Positions 27,458-37,091 are shown, counted from the stretch's first letter. The stretch: 64,000 nucleotides of DNA from an uncultured Romboutsia sp. (GCA_937880075.1 CALFLM010000059.1:62001-126000); one strand, 5' to 3'. Notes: generated by a model from the letters alone, not told the origin. Made by a program: numbers and translations.

Positions 27458-28699
27458 ATGTATAAAAAACATGTATTAGAAAATGGACTAACTATAATAG
27501 GTGAAGAAATACCATATGTAAAGTCTATATCTTTAGGAGTGTGGATAAATGCAGGCTCTAGAATAGAAGATGAAGAAATAAGTGGAGTATCACATTTTAT
27601 AGAGCATATGCTATTTAAAGGAACAAAAAATAGAACATCTAAGCAAATAGCTAGTGAAATAGATAATTTAGGTGGCCAAATAAATGCTTTTACGAGTAAG
27701 GAATGTACATGTTACTATGTGAAACTATTAGATTCTCATATAGATATAGGAATAGATATACTTAGTGATATGATATTAAATTCAAAATTTGAAGAAGATG
27801 ATTTAGATAAAGAAAGATCAGTAATAATTGAAGAGTTAAAAATGTATGAAGATTCCCCAGAAGACGTAGCTTATGATTTATTAACTGAAAATATATATAA
27901 GAGTGATCCATTAGGGATGAATATAATTGGAACTGAAGAGTCATTAAAAAGATTAAATAGAGAAAAATTACTAGGATATTTTAATAAATATTATGTACCT
28001 AATAATTCAGTAATATCTATATCAGGGAACTTTAACTTTGATGAAATAATAAATAAGATAGAAGAAAAGTTTAAGGCTTGGAATAAGAGAGATGTTAATA
28101 TAGATATTAAAAAAGCAGAGTTTAAAAGTTGCTTCTTAACTAAAAATAAAGATATAGAACAGATTAATCTAGCTATGAGTTTAGAAGCAGTTCCTCTTGA
28201 AAATGATGAAGAGGTATACGCTTTGGCTGTAGTAAATACAGTATTTGGAGGAAGTATAAGTTCTAGATTATTCCAAAAAATAAGAGAAGAAAAAGGACTA
28301 GTGTATTCTATATATTCTTCTCAAAGCTTATATAGAAAATGTGGAGAATTGGGTATATTTGCTAGTATGAGTAATGACCATCTAGAAGAAGTATATGAGT
28401 CAATTATAGAAGAAATAAAGATTATGAAAAAATACTATTTAACAGATCAGGAGATAAAAGAAAGTAAAGAGCAATTAAAAGGAAGTTATATACTAGGTCT
28501 TGAAAGTACAAGTAGTAGAATGATGTCTATAGGAAGATCATTACTTTTAAATGATAAAGTAGAATCGACAGATAGTATATTAAAATCAATAGATAGTGTA
28601 GATAGAGAAACTGTAAAAGGAGTTATAGATAAAGTTTTTAACTTAGATAAACTTGGTGTATGTATAGTAGGGAGAGATGTAGAAGAAAATAAAATATAA
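27458..28699 (+). CDS. M16 family zinc peptidase (MlpA-like)
   Basis: The 413-residue protein is a pitrilysin/processing-peptidase family member. The inverted zinc motif HFIEHMLFKGT (HxxEH, near residue 45) is intact, with a downstream Glu-rich helix supplying the third ligand, and the C-terminal half has the second domain with 'FGGSISSRLFQKIREEKGLVYSI'. It is cytosolic in prediction, without signal peptide. GGAGGAG precedes the ATG. The neighbours (YlxY-like upstream, YmxH-like downstream) match mlpA (ymxG) of B. subtilis. The substrate is unknown. Confidence 0.92.
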   Translation: MYKKHVLENGLTIIGEEIPYVKSISLGVWINAGSRIEDEEISGVSHFIEHMLFKGTKNRTSKQIASEIDNLGGQINAFTSKECTCYYVKLLDSHIDIGIDILSDMILNSKFEEDDLDKERSVIIEELKMYEDSPEDVAYDLLTENIYKSDPLGMNIIGTEESLKRLNREKLLGYFNKYYVPNNSVISISGNFNFDEIINKIEEKFKAWNKRDVNIDIKKAEFKSCFLTKNKDIEQINLAMSLEAVPLENDEEVYALAVVNTVFGGSISSRLFQKIREEKGLVYSIYSSQSLYRKCGELGIFASMSNDHLEEVYESIIEEIKIMKKYYLTDQEIKESKEQLKGSYILGLESTSSRMMSIGRSLLLNDKVESTDSILKSIDSVDRETVKGVIDKVFNLDKLGVCIVGRDVEENKI

Positions 28700-28718
28700 A
28701 ATAAGGTAGGGGATAAAC

Positions 28719-28964
28719 ATGAATTTATCTGAAATAGCAGGAAAAGAAATTGTTAACCTAGTAACAGGTGAAAGGCTAGGGGTAGTTGGAGAATGTGACC
28801 TTATATTAGATGAAGTAAGTGGTGATATATTAGCGCTTTTAATACCTAGAGAAAGAGGATTTTTTGGGATAAAAAAAGATAAATCAGTGCTTGAAGTACC
28901 ATGGAGAAGCATTAGAAAAATAGGCAATGATATGATAATAATAGAATATGATGGTGTTTATTAA
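28719..28964 (+). CDS. YlmC/YmxH family PRC-barrel sporulation protein
   Basis: The 81-residue protein is a single PRC-barrel-like domain with 'NLVTGERLGVVGECDLILDE' and 'VPWRSIRKIGNDMIII', typical for the YlmC/YmxH family linked to sporulation. It probably acts in the cytosol as a small binding or adaptor protein; its molecular role is not known. It follows the M16 peptidase gene by 19 bases, as ymxH follows mlpA in B. subtilis. Confidence 0.88.
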   Translation: MNLSEIAGKEIVNLVTGERLGVVGECDLILDEVSGDILALLIPRERGFFGIKKDKSVLEVPWRSIRKIGNDMIIIEYDGVY

Positions 28965-28987
28965 AATATATTAAGTAGATTTATATC

Positions 28988-29040
28988 AAAATTCATTTAG
29001 ATAGGTGTATCTTATAAGAACCTTCTAAGTGAATTTTTTT
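28988..29040 (+). terminator. Terminator after the YmxH-like gene
   Basis: AAATTCATTTAG pairs with CTAAGTGAATTT across a 20-base inner loop that can form a small stem of its own, followed by a run of T. Confidence 0.65.
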
Positions 29041-29093
29041 TTATTACTTGGGAAAACTATAATTATAAAGTATATATTGAGAGGAGTTTACTT

Positions 29094-29867
29094 ATGAAAT
29101 ATTATGAAGATAATATAAATTCTAATAGTTACATAGAGTTTTTAAAACATAAAAGCAAGGCTACTTTAAAAAGTGAAGAAGTAGATGATGAAAATAAAGA
29201 GAGTCAAAGTGAAGATATAGCTGATATAAAACAAATGGGTGTACCTAATATGCCAAAGCAAGCTAAAAAAGAGATACAATGTATAACTATAATAGGTGAG
29301 ATAGAGGGACATTATGTAGGTAATCCTCAAAAAAAATCGACTAAGTATGAACATATAATACCTATGCTATATTCAATAGAAGAAAATGAAGATATAAAAG
29401 GAGTTCTTATAATACTTAATACTGTAGGTGGAGATGTTGAAGCAGGTCTTGCTATGGCAGAGCTTATAAATAGCATATCAAAAAAAGTTGTGACTTTAGT
29501 TTTAGGAGGAAGTCATAGTATAGGTGTACCACTTGCTACAGCAGGAGATTATTCATTTATCGCTCCTACTGCAACAATGGTAGTTCATCCTATAAGAACT
29601 AATGGACTTGTTATAGGAGTTAACGAAACTTTTGAATATTTTAAAAAGATGCAAGAAAGAATAACTCAATTTATCATAAGAACATCTAATATAGAAAGAG
29701 AAGAACTTGAAAAAATAATGCATTCAAAAGAAGATTTAGTAAGTGATGTAGGAAGTGTTCTAATAGGAAAAGAAGCTGTAGAATGTGGACTTATAAATGA
29801 AGTAGGCGGATTAAAAGATGCTATGAATAAGTTAAAAGAACTTATAAAAGAAGATACTAGTAAATAA
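29094..29867 (+). CDS. tepA: ClpP-like serine protease TepA family
   Basis: The 257-residue protein belongs to the ClpP/crotonase fold group, TepA (YmfB) type. Motifs include 'LNTVGGDVEAGLAMAELI' (oxyanion glycine region), the nucleophile Ser in LGGSHSIGVPLAT, and the catalytic His in 'VVHPIRTNG'. Residues 1-60 are acidic and low complexity. It is probably a cytosolic ClpP-like protease; B. subtilis TepA has been linked to germination and protein export. GAGAGGAG precedes the ATG. The gene lies directly before ftsK, as in B. subtilis. Confidence 0.88.
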   Translation: MKYYEDNINSNSYIEFLKHKSKATLKSEEVDDENKESQSEDIADIKQMGVPNMPKQAKKEIQCITIIGEIEGHYVGNPQKKSTKYEHIIPMLYSIEENEDIKGVLIILNTVGGDVEAGLAMAELINSISKKVVTLVLGGSHSIGVPLATAGDYSFIAPTATMVVHPIRTNGLVIGVNETFEYFKKMQERITQFIIRTSNIEREELEKIMHSKEDLVSDVGSVLIGKEAVECGLINEVGGLKDAMNKLKELIKEDTSK

Positions 29868-29914
29868 GATTTGTTTAATATACAGAATATATGATATAAT
29901 TAAAAAATATAGTT

Positions 29915-29946
29915 AAAGTGTTAGTGTTTATGCATTAACACTTTTT
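29915..29946 (+). terminator. Terminator between tepA and ftsK
   Basis: AAAGTGTTA (29915-29923) pairs with TAACACTTT (29936-29944) around a 12-base loop, followed by T. Confidence 0.75.
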
Positions 29947-30003
29947 GCTATGATTAGGATATAAGATATTTATTAAATTAGAATGATAAAAGAGGTGAGA
30001 TGG

Positions 30004-32394
30004 GTGGCCAAGAAGAAAAACACTAAAAGTAAGAAGAAAAATAAAAATTTAGAATTTAATGCTGAATATCACAATTTAGTTACTATATTTATTGGTATAT
30101 TTTTACTTTATAGCTTAAATTCCAATTCTATGGGATTTGTAGGAGGTATGATGCAGACTATTTTTAAAGGATTGTTTGGAGGTCTGTCTATTTTTATACC
30201 ATTTATAATAGTTGCTACGGGGATACTTGGTTTCTTTGATGGAAACGAATACATATACAGAATAAAAAATACTAAAATGTATTATTTAATAATAGCATTT
30301 ATATTTGTATTTTATGGTTTATTAAATGCTAGATCTCTTCCAGTTGAAAGTCCGTTAAGCAGTGAAATGTTTAAATCAGTTGTTCAAATGGGTATTGATG
30401 GTAGTGGAAGTGGTTTAATTGCAACAACTATAACTTACTATATAAAACAGGCATTTGGTATAACTGGAGGCTGGCTAATAAGTATATTTGCACTTATAGC
30501 AGGTATTATGTTTGTATTTAAAATATCTATAAAAGATTTAGTATCAAATATAAAAGTTAAATCGAAAGGAATAAAAAATAGTGATTTAACTATGAAAGAA
30601 AGAATGGCCAATATGAAACAATCTGTAATAGAAATGGTTACGGATGAAGTTGATGAAGAAACTATGGTCAAAAAACAAGGTTTATTTAAAAAAGATAAGA
30701 AAAAAGAAGAAGTTATAGAAGATGACTATGATGAAATAGAGGACAAGACTATAAAGATTGTAGGATTTAATAAAGCAGAAGATGACTATTTAGAAATATT
30801 AGAAGGGACCCAAAGTATTTCATCAGAACTTGATGTATTAAAAGAACTTCAAAATACAAATAAACAAAATATAAAGAATAATATATACGAAGATGTTAAA
30901 GAACAGCCAATAAAGACATCTAAGACCTATGACAATGAAAAAACTCAAGAAATAAGTATAAAACAAGAGGCAAACTACGATAATTATAAAATACCAAGTG
31001 TTAATTTATTAAATAAGATAGATAAAAAGGCTGATGATAATAGCAAAAAGAAAGTGTTAAAAAATGCTTCTTTACTAGAAAAAACTCTAGCAGACTTTGG
31101 AGTTGAAGCTAAAGTGAATCAAGTTACAGTAGGGCCTACTATAACAAGATATGAAATACAGCCAAGTCCAGGAGTTAAGGTAAGTAAAATAGTAAACTTA
31201 ACAGATGATATAGCGCTAAGTTTAGCTGCTAGAAGTATAAGGATGGAAGCTCCAATACCAGGTAAAAGTGCTATAGGTATAGAAGTTCCAAATGAAACTC
31301 CTTTAATGGTTGGACTTAGAGAGGTATTTGAAAGCGAAGAATTTAAAAAGTTTGACTCTCCGCTTGCTATGGCGCTTGGAAAAGATATAAGTGGAAAACC
31401 TATTATAGGAGATATAGGTAAAATGCCACATTTACTTATAGCAGGATCAACAGGTTCTGGTAAGAGTGTTTGTGTAAATACATTGATAAGTAGTATACTA
31501 TACAAGGCAAGACCTGATGAAGTCAAGTTGCTTTTAATAGACCCTAAGGTTGTTGAACTTGCAAATTATAATGGAATACCTCACTTACTAATACCTGTTG
31601 TAACAGACCCTAAAAAAGCTGCTAACGCACTTAATTGGGCAGTTGTAGAAATGAATAAGAGATATAAGATGTTTGCTGAAAATGGGGTAAAAGACATTAC
31701 AAGCTATAATGAAAAATGTGAAGAAAAACTTCCAAAGATAGTTATAATAATAGACGAGCTTGCTGACCTTATGATGGCAAGTGCTAATGATGTAGAAGAT
31801 TATATATGTAGATTAGCACAAATGGCAAGAGCTGCAGGTATGCATTTAATAGTAGCAACTCAAAGACCATCAGTAGATGTTATAACAGGTGTTATAAAGG
31901 CTAACATACCTTCAAGAATTGCATTTGCTGTTTCATCACAAACAGACTCTAGAACAATACTTGATATGGGTGGAGCTGAAAAGCTACTTGGAAAAGGTGA
32001 TATGTTATTCTATCCACTAGGTGCATCAAAGCCAGTTAGACTTCAAGGTGCATTTATATCAGAAAATGAATCGCAAAATGTTATAGACTTTGTTAAGTCA
32101 CAAGTTAAAGAAGAAGTAAAATACGAAGAAAATATAATGGATACAATATCTAAGGTTAACATAGAAAAGTCAAGTGATGAAGATGACCTTTTAAGGGATG
32201 CTATTGAATTTGTTGTAGAAAGTGGTCAAGGTTCTGCGTCTATGCTTCAAAGAAAGTTTAAAATAGGATTTAACAGAGCAGCAAGACTTATAGATTCTAT
32301 GGAAGAAAGAGGTATAGTAGGGCCTAATGAAGGAAGCAAACCAAGAAAAGTATTAATGAGTAAACAAGATTTACAAAATTTAGAAGGTGAATAA
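30004..32394 (+). CDS. ftsK: DNA translocase FtsK/SpoIIIE
   Basis: This membrane-anchored hexameric motor pumps DNA at division or into the forespore. The 796-residue protein has about four membrane segments (residues 25-180), an acidic linker, the motor domain with Walker A (AGSTGSGKSVCVN near 480) and Walker B (IIIDELADLMMA near 580), and a C-terminal winged-helix gamma domain (about 725-790, 'GSASMLQRKFKIGFNRAARLID') that reads polar DNA signals. The start is a GTG at 30004 behind AAGAGGTGAG (29989-29998); the ATG at 29983 lies before that site. mnmH follows after 3 bases. Confidence 0.95.
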   Translation: MAKKKNTKSKKKNKNLEFNAEYHNLVTIFIGIFLLYSLNSNSMGFVGGMMQTIFKGLFGGLSIFIPFIIVATGILGFFDGNEYIYRIKNTKMYYLIIAFIFVFYGLLNARSLPVESPLSSEMFKSVVQMGIDGSGSGLIATTITYYIKQAFGITGGWLISIFALIAGIMFVFKISIKDLVSNIKVKSKGIKNSDLTMKERMANMKQSVIEMVTDEVDEETMVKKQGLFKKDKKKEEVIEDDYDEIEDKTIKIVGFNKAEDDYLEILEGTQSISSELDVLKELQNTNKQNIKNNIYEDVKEQPIKTSKTYDNEKTQEISIKQEANYDNYKIPSVNLLNKIDKKADDNSKKKVLKNASLLEKTLADFGVEAKVNQVTVGPTITRYEIQPSPGVKVSKIVNLTDDIALSLAARSIRMEAPIPGKSAIGIEVPNETPLMVGLREVFESEEFKKFDSPLAMALGKDISGKPIIGDIGKMPHLLIAGSTGSGKSVCVNTLISSILYKARPDEVKLLLIDPKVVELANYNGIPHLLIPVVTDPKKAANALNWAVVEMNKRYKMFAENGVKDITSYNEKCEEKLPKIVIIIDELADLMMASANDVEDYICRLAQMARAAGMHLIVATQRPSVDVITGVIKANIPSRIAFAVSSQTDSRTILDMGGAEKLLGKGDMLFYPLGASKPVRLQGAFISENESQNVIDFVKSQVKEEVKYEENIMDTISKVNIEKSSDEDDLLRDAIEFVVESGQGSASMLQRKFKIGFNRAARLIDSMEERGIVGPNEGSKPRKVLMSKQDLQNLEGE

Positions 32395-32397
32395 AAT

Positions 32398-33456
32398 TTG
32401 AATACAATAAATATAGAAGATGCATTAAATTTAAAAAACTGTATATTTATAGATGTGAGAACTGAATCTGAATACAAGGAAGACCATATATTAGATGCAT
32501 TTAATATGCCTTTATTTAAAGACCATGAACATTGTGAAGTAGGAACAATATATAAAATGCAAGGAAAGAATGAAGCTATTCAAAAAGGATTTGACTTTGT
32601 AGGATATAAGTTAAAAGATATGTATATACAAGTCACAACTCTTGCAAGTGAATATGATAATATAGTAATATATTGTGCCAGAGGTGGAATGAGAAGTGGA
32701 TCTGTATGTAACCTATTTGACTCTCTAGGGATTAGCATATATAAACTTGAAGGTGGATATAAGGCGTACAGAAACTATGTATTAGAATATTTAGATAACA
32801 TAATGAACGTTAAAAACTTTATAGTAGTTCATGGATTAACAGGTGTTGGGAAAACTGACTTATTAAATATACTAGAAGAAAAAAATGTGGACAATATAGA
32901 TTTGGAAGGACTTGCTAAAAATAGTGGTTCTACATTTGGTTTTATAACACATGATAAAAAACCACCAACTCAGAAAAAATTTGAATCAAAAATATTTGAA
33001 AAAATATTTTTCTCAAAGAGTGATTATATATTCATAGAAAGTGAAAGTAAAAGAGTAGGTCACGTATTAATACCAAATAATATTTATGATGCTATAGTTA
33101 GAGATGGATATCATATACTTCTTGAATGTAGCTTAGAAAATAGAGTGAAAAGACTTTGTAGAGATTATGTATATGATAAAGATGAAAATAATATAGAAGT
33201 ATTAAAAGATTGTATAAATAAATTTAGAAAAAGACTTGGACACAATAAAGTTGATGAATATATTAATTTATTAGAAGAAGGAAAATATGAAGAGCTAGTA
33301 GAAAAATACTTAGTAGAGTATTATGACTCATTATATATGCATTCAGTTGATAAATATAAATATAATGAGGTTATAAACTTTGACGATGTTGACAGCGCAG
33401 TAGAAGAAGTTATAAAATTTCATCAATCAGCAATGGAAGGAGTAATAAAATGTTAA
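32398..33456 (+). CDS. mnmH: tRNA 2-selenouridine synthase (SelU/MnmH)
   Basis: MnmH replaces the sulfur of 2-thiouridine at tRNA wobble position 34 with selenium, through a geranylated intermediate, using selenophosphate. The 352-residue protein has an N-terminal rhodanese domain (about 1-125) with the active Cys in YCARGGMRSGS near 93 and a C-terminal P-loop domain (GLTGVGKT near 147; 'IFIESESKRVGHVLIP'). The start is TTG at 32398, only 3 bases after the ftsK stop, with its GAAGGTGAA site inside ftsK. It overlaps rimO by 7 bases. Its presence implies that the cell makes selenophosphate; selD is not in this window. Confidence 0.92.
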   Translation: MNTINIEDALNLKNCIFIDVRTESEYKEDHILDAFNMPLFKDHEHCEVGTIYKMQGKNEAIQKGFDFVGYKLKDMYIQVTTLASEYDNIVIYCARGGMRSGSVCNLFDSLGISIYKLEGGYKAYRNYVLEYLDNIMNVKNFIVVHGLTGVGKTDLLNILEEKNVDNIDLEGLAKNSGSTFGFITHDKKPPTQKKFESKIFEKIFFSKSDYIFIESESKRVGHVLIPNNIYDAIVRDGYHILLECSLENRVKRLCRDYVYDKDENNIEVLKDCINKFRKRLGHNKVDEYINLLEEGKYEELVEKYLVEYYDSLYMHSVDKYKYNEVINFDDVDSAVEEVIKFHQSAMEGVIKC

Positions 33457-34784
33457 AAATCGCATTAGAATCATTAGGATGTTCTAAAAACTTAGTAGAT
33501 GCAGAAATAATGATGGGAATACTTAATAAAAAAGGATATAAGTTAGTTGGAGACTTTGAAGAAGCAGATATAATATTAGTAAATACTTGTGGATTTATAG
33601 AATCTGCAAAACAAGAATCTATACAAACTATACTAGAATTAGCACAATTAAAAGAAACTGCTAATTTAAAGTTACTTATAGTTACAGGATGTTTAGCACA
33701 AAGATACTCAGAAGAATTAAAAACAGAAATACCAGAAATAGATGCAATAGTAGGAACAGGAAGCTATCAACAAATAGATGAAATTATAGCTAACCTTGAA
33801 AAAGAAAATCATATAGTAAGCTTAAATGATATAGACTTTGCATATAATGAAGATTTACCAAGATATGTATCAACTCCAGATTATATGGCTTACTTAAAAA
33901 TAGGAGAAGGATGCGATAATAAATGTACTTATTGTATAATACCTAAATTAAGAGGTAAATACAGAAGTAGGAAAATGGAAGATATAATAGCAGAGGCTAA
34001 AGATTTAGCAACTAAAGGTGTTAAGGAGTTAGTTGTTATAGCACAAGACACAACAAAATATGGATGTGATTTATATGGAAAGGAAATGCTTCCTGAATTA
34101 CTAGAAAAACTTGCACAAATAGAAGGTATAAAATGGATAAGAATAATGTATTCATATCCAGAATCAATAACTGAAGAATTAGTTAAAGTTATTAAAAAAT
34201 ATGATAATATATGTAACTATTTTGATATGCCAATACAACATGCAAGTAATAAAATATTAAAGTTAATGAACAGACACACGACAAAAGAAAATATATTATC
34301 AACTATAAATATGATAAGAAAGCATATACCAGACGTTACATTAAGAACTACTATAATAGTAGGATTCCCAGGAGAAACAGAAGAGGATTTTAATGAATTA
34401 GTAGAGTTTGTTAAGGTAGCTAAGTTTGATAGACTTGGAGCATTCTCTTATTCAAGAGAAGAAGATACAGCAGCTGATAAACTTCCTAATCACTTAGAAG
34501 AAGAGATTAAAAATGAAAGAAGAGATGCTTTAATGTTAGTTCAACAAAGTATATCAGAAAAACTAAATTCTAATAAAGTCGGAAATGTATATGAAGTTTT
34601 GGTAGAAGAACAAATAGAAGACAAAGTATATATAGGAAGAACTCAAGGAGATGCAGAGGAAATCGACAGTATAGTATATGTTAAATCTGATAAAAAGTTA
34701 AACATAGGTGACTTCGTAAATGTGAAAATAACTAGTGCATTAGAATATGATTTAATGGGGGATATAGTTAATGAACTTGCCTAA
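33450..34784 (+). CDS. rimO: Ribosomal protein S12 methylthiotransferase RimO
   Basis: RimO is a radical-SAM enzyme that methylthiolates an Asp of ribosomal protein S12. The 444-residue protein has the N-terminal MTTase domain with three cluster cysteines (SLGCSKN, NTCGFI, TGCLAQR), the radical-SAM motif CDNKCTYC near 154, and a C-terminal TRAM domain (about 375-440). The RimO-type 'IMYSYPE' and 'MPIQHAS' are present, which separates it from MiaB. The ATG overlaps the end of mnmH (7 bases) and the gene overlaps pgsA (14 bases), so translation is coupled. Confidence 0.95.
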   Translation: MLKIALESLGCSKNLVDAEIMMGILNKKGYKLVGDFEEADIILVNTCGFIESAKQESIQTILELAQLKETANLKLLIVTGCLAQRYSEELKTEIPEIDAIVGTGSYQQIDEIIANLEKENHIVSLNDIDFAYNEDLPRYVSTPDYMAYLKIGEGCDNKCTYCIIPKLRGKYRSRKMEDIIAEAKDLATKGVKELVVIAQDTTKYGCDLYGKEMLPELLEKLAQIEGIKWIRIMYSYPESITEELVKVIKKYDNICNYFDMPIQHASNKILKLMNRHTTKENILSTINMIRKHIPDVTLRTTIIVGFPGETEEDFNELVEFVKVAKFDRLGAFSYSREEDTAADKLPNHLEEEIKNERRDALMLVQQSISEKLNSNKVGNVYEVLVEEQIEDKVYIGRTQGDAEEIDSIVYVKSDKKLNIGDFVNVKITSALEYDLMGDIVNELA

Positions 34785-35313
34785 TAAACTAACTTTATTT
34801 AGGATATTTTTAATACCAGTATTTATACTTGTTATGTTGTTTAACATACCGAGTAAATATTTAATAGCATGTATAATATTTATAGTAGCATCTATAACAG
34901 ATGCAATGGATGGATATATAGCTAGGAAGCATAATTTAATTACTGATTTTGGGAAATTTATGGATCCGCTAGCAGATAAGCTACTAGTTATATCAGCGCT
35001 TATATGTATGATAGAAGTAGGGCTAGTGCATGGTTGGATGGTAATTATAATTGTTGCTAGAGAGCTTACAGTAAGTATACTAAGAGCAATAGCTGCTGCT
35101 GACGGAAAGGTAATAGCAGCAAGTGGTGGTGGAAAATTAAAGACAATAAGCCAAATGATAGCAATACCACTATTACTTTTAGGAAAAGAGTTTGGAAGTA
35201 CTATAGTACTATCTATAGGAAATATAACAATTCTAATAGCTACATTGCTTACTTTATATTCTGGATGGGAGTATTTATACAAGAATAAAAACTTATTTAT
35301 GGAAAGTAAATAA
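34771..35313 (+). CDS. pgsA: CDP-diacylglycerol-glycerol-3-phosphate 3-phosphatidyltransferase
   Basis: PgsA makes phosphatidylglycerol phosphate, the first step to phosphatidylglycerol and cardiolipin. The 180-residue membrane protein has the CDP-alcohol phosphatidyltransferase signature D-x2-DG-x2-AR-x8-G-x3-D-x3-D, seen in DAMDGYIARK ... GKFMDPLADK (about 46-72), with about five membrane segments. 'LRAIAAADGKVIAAS' is also typical. It overlaps rimO by 14 bases and ends the ftsK-mnmH-rimO-pgsA group. Confidence 0.95.
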   Translation: MNLPNKLTLFRIFLIPVFILVMLFNIPSKYLIACIIFIVASITDAMDGYIARKHNLITDFGKFMDPLADKLLVISALICMIEVGLVHGWMVIIIVARELTVSILRAIAAADGKVIAASGGGKLKTISQMIAIPLLLLGKEFGSTIVLSIGNITILIATLLTLYSGWEYLYKNKNLFMESK

Positions 35314-35315
35314 TT

Positions 35316-35376
35316 AAAAGGAGCTATTATTAAGATTAGCTATTAGAGTTAATTTCTTAATATAGCTCCTTTATAT
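35316..35376 (+). terminator. Terminator after pgsA
   Basis: AAAGGAGCTAT plus TATTAAGA form a long imperfect stem with TCTTAATATAGCTCCTTT near 35355-35372, followed by ATATTTTAT. It lies directly after the pgsA stop. Confidence 0.7.
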
Positions 35377-35709
35377 TTTATAGGTTAAAAATTTTATTAT
35401 TTATTATTTAATTAAAATTGGTTAGAATAAAAAGCTTTGTCTTAAATTAGAAAAGTATTATAAATAAAACTTGTATAAAAACACAAATAAAAGTTTATAA
35501 ATAAAATAAGTATGGTAAAATCTTACTGAAGACAAATTCTAATTTTATATATTAAAACTATAGCCTATAAATATAAACATATATTTCATATATAACTAAA
35601 TATAAAATAAACTATATATTTTTAATATAAAGAAGATTAGTTTTATTAAATATTAATTATAGTTATAGAATTATATTATTGTTGACTAGAATAAAGCGAA
35701 TTTTTGTAA
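35377..35709. other. AT-rich gap upstream of recA
   Basis: About 330 very AT-rich bases hold no ORF with a credible ribosome binding site and no recognisable RNA. The recA promoter and LexA box begin at its end. Confidence 0.5.
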
Positions 35710-35738
35710 TTGACGGAGATTATTTTATGATATATAAT
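35710..35738 (+). promoter_or_regulatory. recA promoter
   Basis: TTGACG (35710-35715) and TATAAT (35733-35738) are separated by 17 bases, a near-consensus housekeeping promoter. Transcription should start near 35745. Confidence 0.8.
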
Positions 35739-35751
35739 AGTTATACAAGGC

Positions 35752-35765
35752 AGAACGAATGTTTG
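35752..35765. promoter_or_regulatory. LexA (SOS) box at recA
   Basis: AGAACGAATGTTTG fits the Gram-positive GAAC-N4-GTTC/T LexA consensus. It lies just after the expected transcription start, so bound LexA would block recA until DNA damage. The lexA gene is not in the window. Confidence 0.8.
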
Positions 35766-35795
35766 GTATTTATAGAAATGAAAGGAATGATATAG

Positions 35796-36842
35796 ATGAG
35801 TATAGAGCAAGAGAAACTAAATGCGCTTAATCAAGCATTAGGTAAAATAGAAAAAGAGTTTGGTAAAGGATCAGTAATGAAGCTTGGGGAAGCTACATCG
35901 ATGGCAATTGATGTTATATCAACAGGATCAATAGGTCTTGATATAGCAGTTGGTATAGGTGGACTTCCAAAAGGAAGAATAATAGAAGTATATGGGCCAG
36001 AATCTTCAGGTAAAACAACAGTTGCACTTCACACAGTAGCAGAAGCTCAAAAGCAAGGTGGAATAGCAGCGTTTATAGATGCGGAACATGCACTTGATCC
36101 AGTATATGCAAAAGCGTTGGGTGTAGATATAGATAACTTAATAATATCTCAACCAGATACAGGAGAACAAGCACTAGAAATAGCAGAAGCACTTATAAGA
36201 AGTGGGGCTATAGATATAATAGTAGTAGACTCAGTTGCAGCACTTGTTCCAAGAGCAGAAATAGAAGGAGATATGGGAGATTCTCACGTTGGTCTTCAGG
36301 CTAGACTTATGTCTCAAGCGCTTAGAAAATTAACTGGATCTATAAAAAAATCTAATTGTGTTGCAATATTCATAAACCAATTAAGAGAAAAGGTTGGTAT
36401 AATGTTTGGTAACCCTGAGACAACAACTGGAGGACGTGCTCTAAAATTCTACTCATCAGTAAGATTAGATGTTAGAAAAATAGATACTATAAAGCAAGGA
36501 GATAAGGTATTAGGAAGTAGAACAAGAGTTAAGGTTGTTAAGAACAAGGTGGCTCCACCATTTAAACAAGCTGAATTTGATATAATGTATGGAGAAGGTA
36601 TATCTAAAGTTGGTGATTTATTAGATATAGCGTCAGATATAGATATAGTTAAAAAGTCAGGAGCTTGGTATAGTTACAATGATACTAAACTTGGACAAGG
36701 TAGAGAAAATGTTAAAAAGTTTCTGCAAGATAATCCTGATTTAATAAAGGAAATCGATGAAAAAGTAAGACATCACTATAAATTAGATGAAACTAGAGAA
36801 AATGCTCAAGAAGAAGAAGATACATTACTAAATTTAGAATAA
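35796..36842 (+). CDS. recA: Recombinase RecA
   Basis: RecA forms filaments on single-stranded DNA, drives strand exchange and triggers LexA cleavage. The 348-residue length is normal. Walker A GPESSGKTT is near 66, the Walker B strand 'IIVVDSVAAL' near 140, the L1/L2 region includes 'NQLREKVGIMFGNPETTTGG', and the C-terminus is acidic. AAAGGAATGAT precedes the ATG. It is transcribed alone from a LexA-box promoter, between pgsA and rny as in many Firmicutes (no cinA here). Confidence 0.98.
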   Translation: MSIEQEKLNALNQALGKIEKEFGKGSVMKLGEATSMAIDVISTGSIGLDIAVGIGGLPKGRIIEVYGPESSGKTTVALHTVAEAQKQGGIAAFIDAEHALDPVYAKALGVDIDNLIISQPDTGEQALEIAEALIRSGAIDIIVVDSVAALVPRAEIEGDMGDSHVGLQARLMSQALRKLTGSIKKSNCVAIFINQLREKVGIMFGNPETTTGGRALKFYSSVRLDVRKIDTIKQGDKVLGSRTRVKVVKNKVAPPFKQAEFDIMYGEGISKVGDLLDIASDIDIVKKSGAWYSYNDTKLGQGRENVKKFLQDNPDLIKEIDEKVRHHYKLDETRENAQEEEDTLLNLE

Positions 36843-36868
36843 TAAAGTAATACACACCTCCTATTAAC

Positions 36869-36897
36869 TTGACATGCGATAGAAAAAATTATAAAAT
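36869..36897 (+). promoter_or_regulatory. Promoter of rny
   Basis: TTGACA (36869-36874) and TAAAAT (36892-36897) are separated by 17 bases. This would give a leader of about 185 bases. Within it CATTAC/GTAATG and ACAAT/ATTGT around 36974-37007 could form competing hairpins before a T run. Confidence 0.75.
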
Positions 36898-37091
36898 TAA
36901 TTAAGGACATAGTATCTAAATATGATTTTTAAATAAAATACTCTTAAATGTTACAAATAGAGGATTTTATCGACATTACAATATATAACTTAGAAGTAAT
37001 GATTGTATTTTTTCTATATGCTATAGTTTTAATTAAATTATAAAATTATTTAGACTTTTAAAATGTAATTTTGGGATTATTATCAAAGGAG

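Noticed and set aside
31119..31526. 135-codon minus-strand open frame
   Set aside because: Opposite the FtsK motor domain; no recognisable protein features.
34752..35282. 176-codon minus-strand open frame
   Set aside because: It lies exactly opposite pgsA, which has all family motifs; no ribosome binding site and a repetitive Ile/Ser composition typical of a shadow frame.
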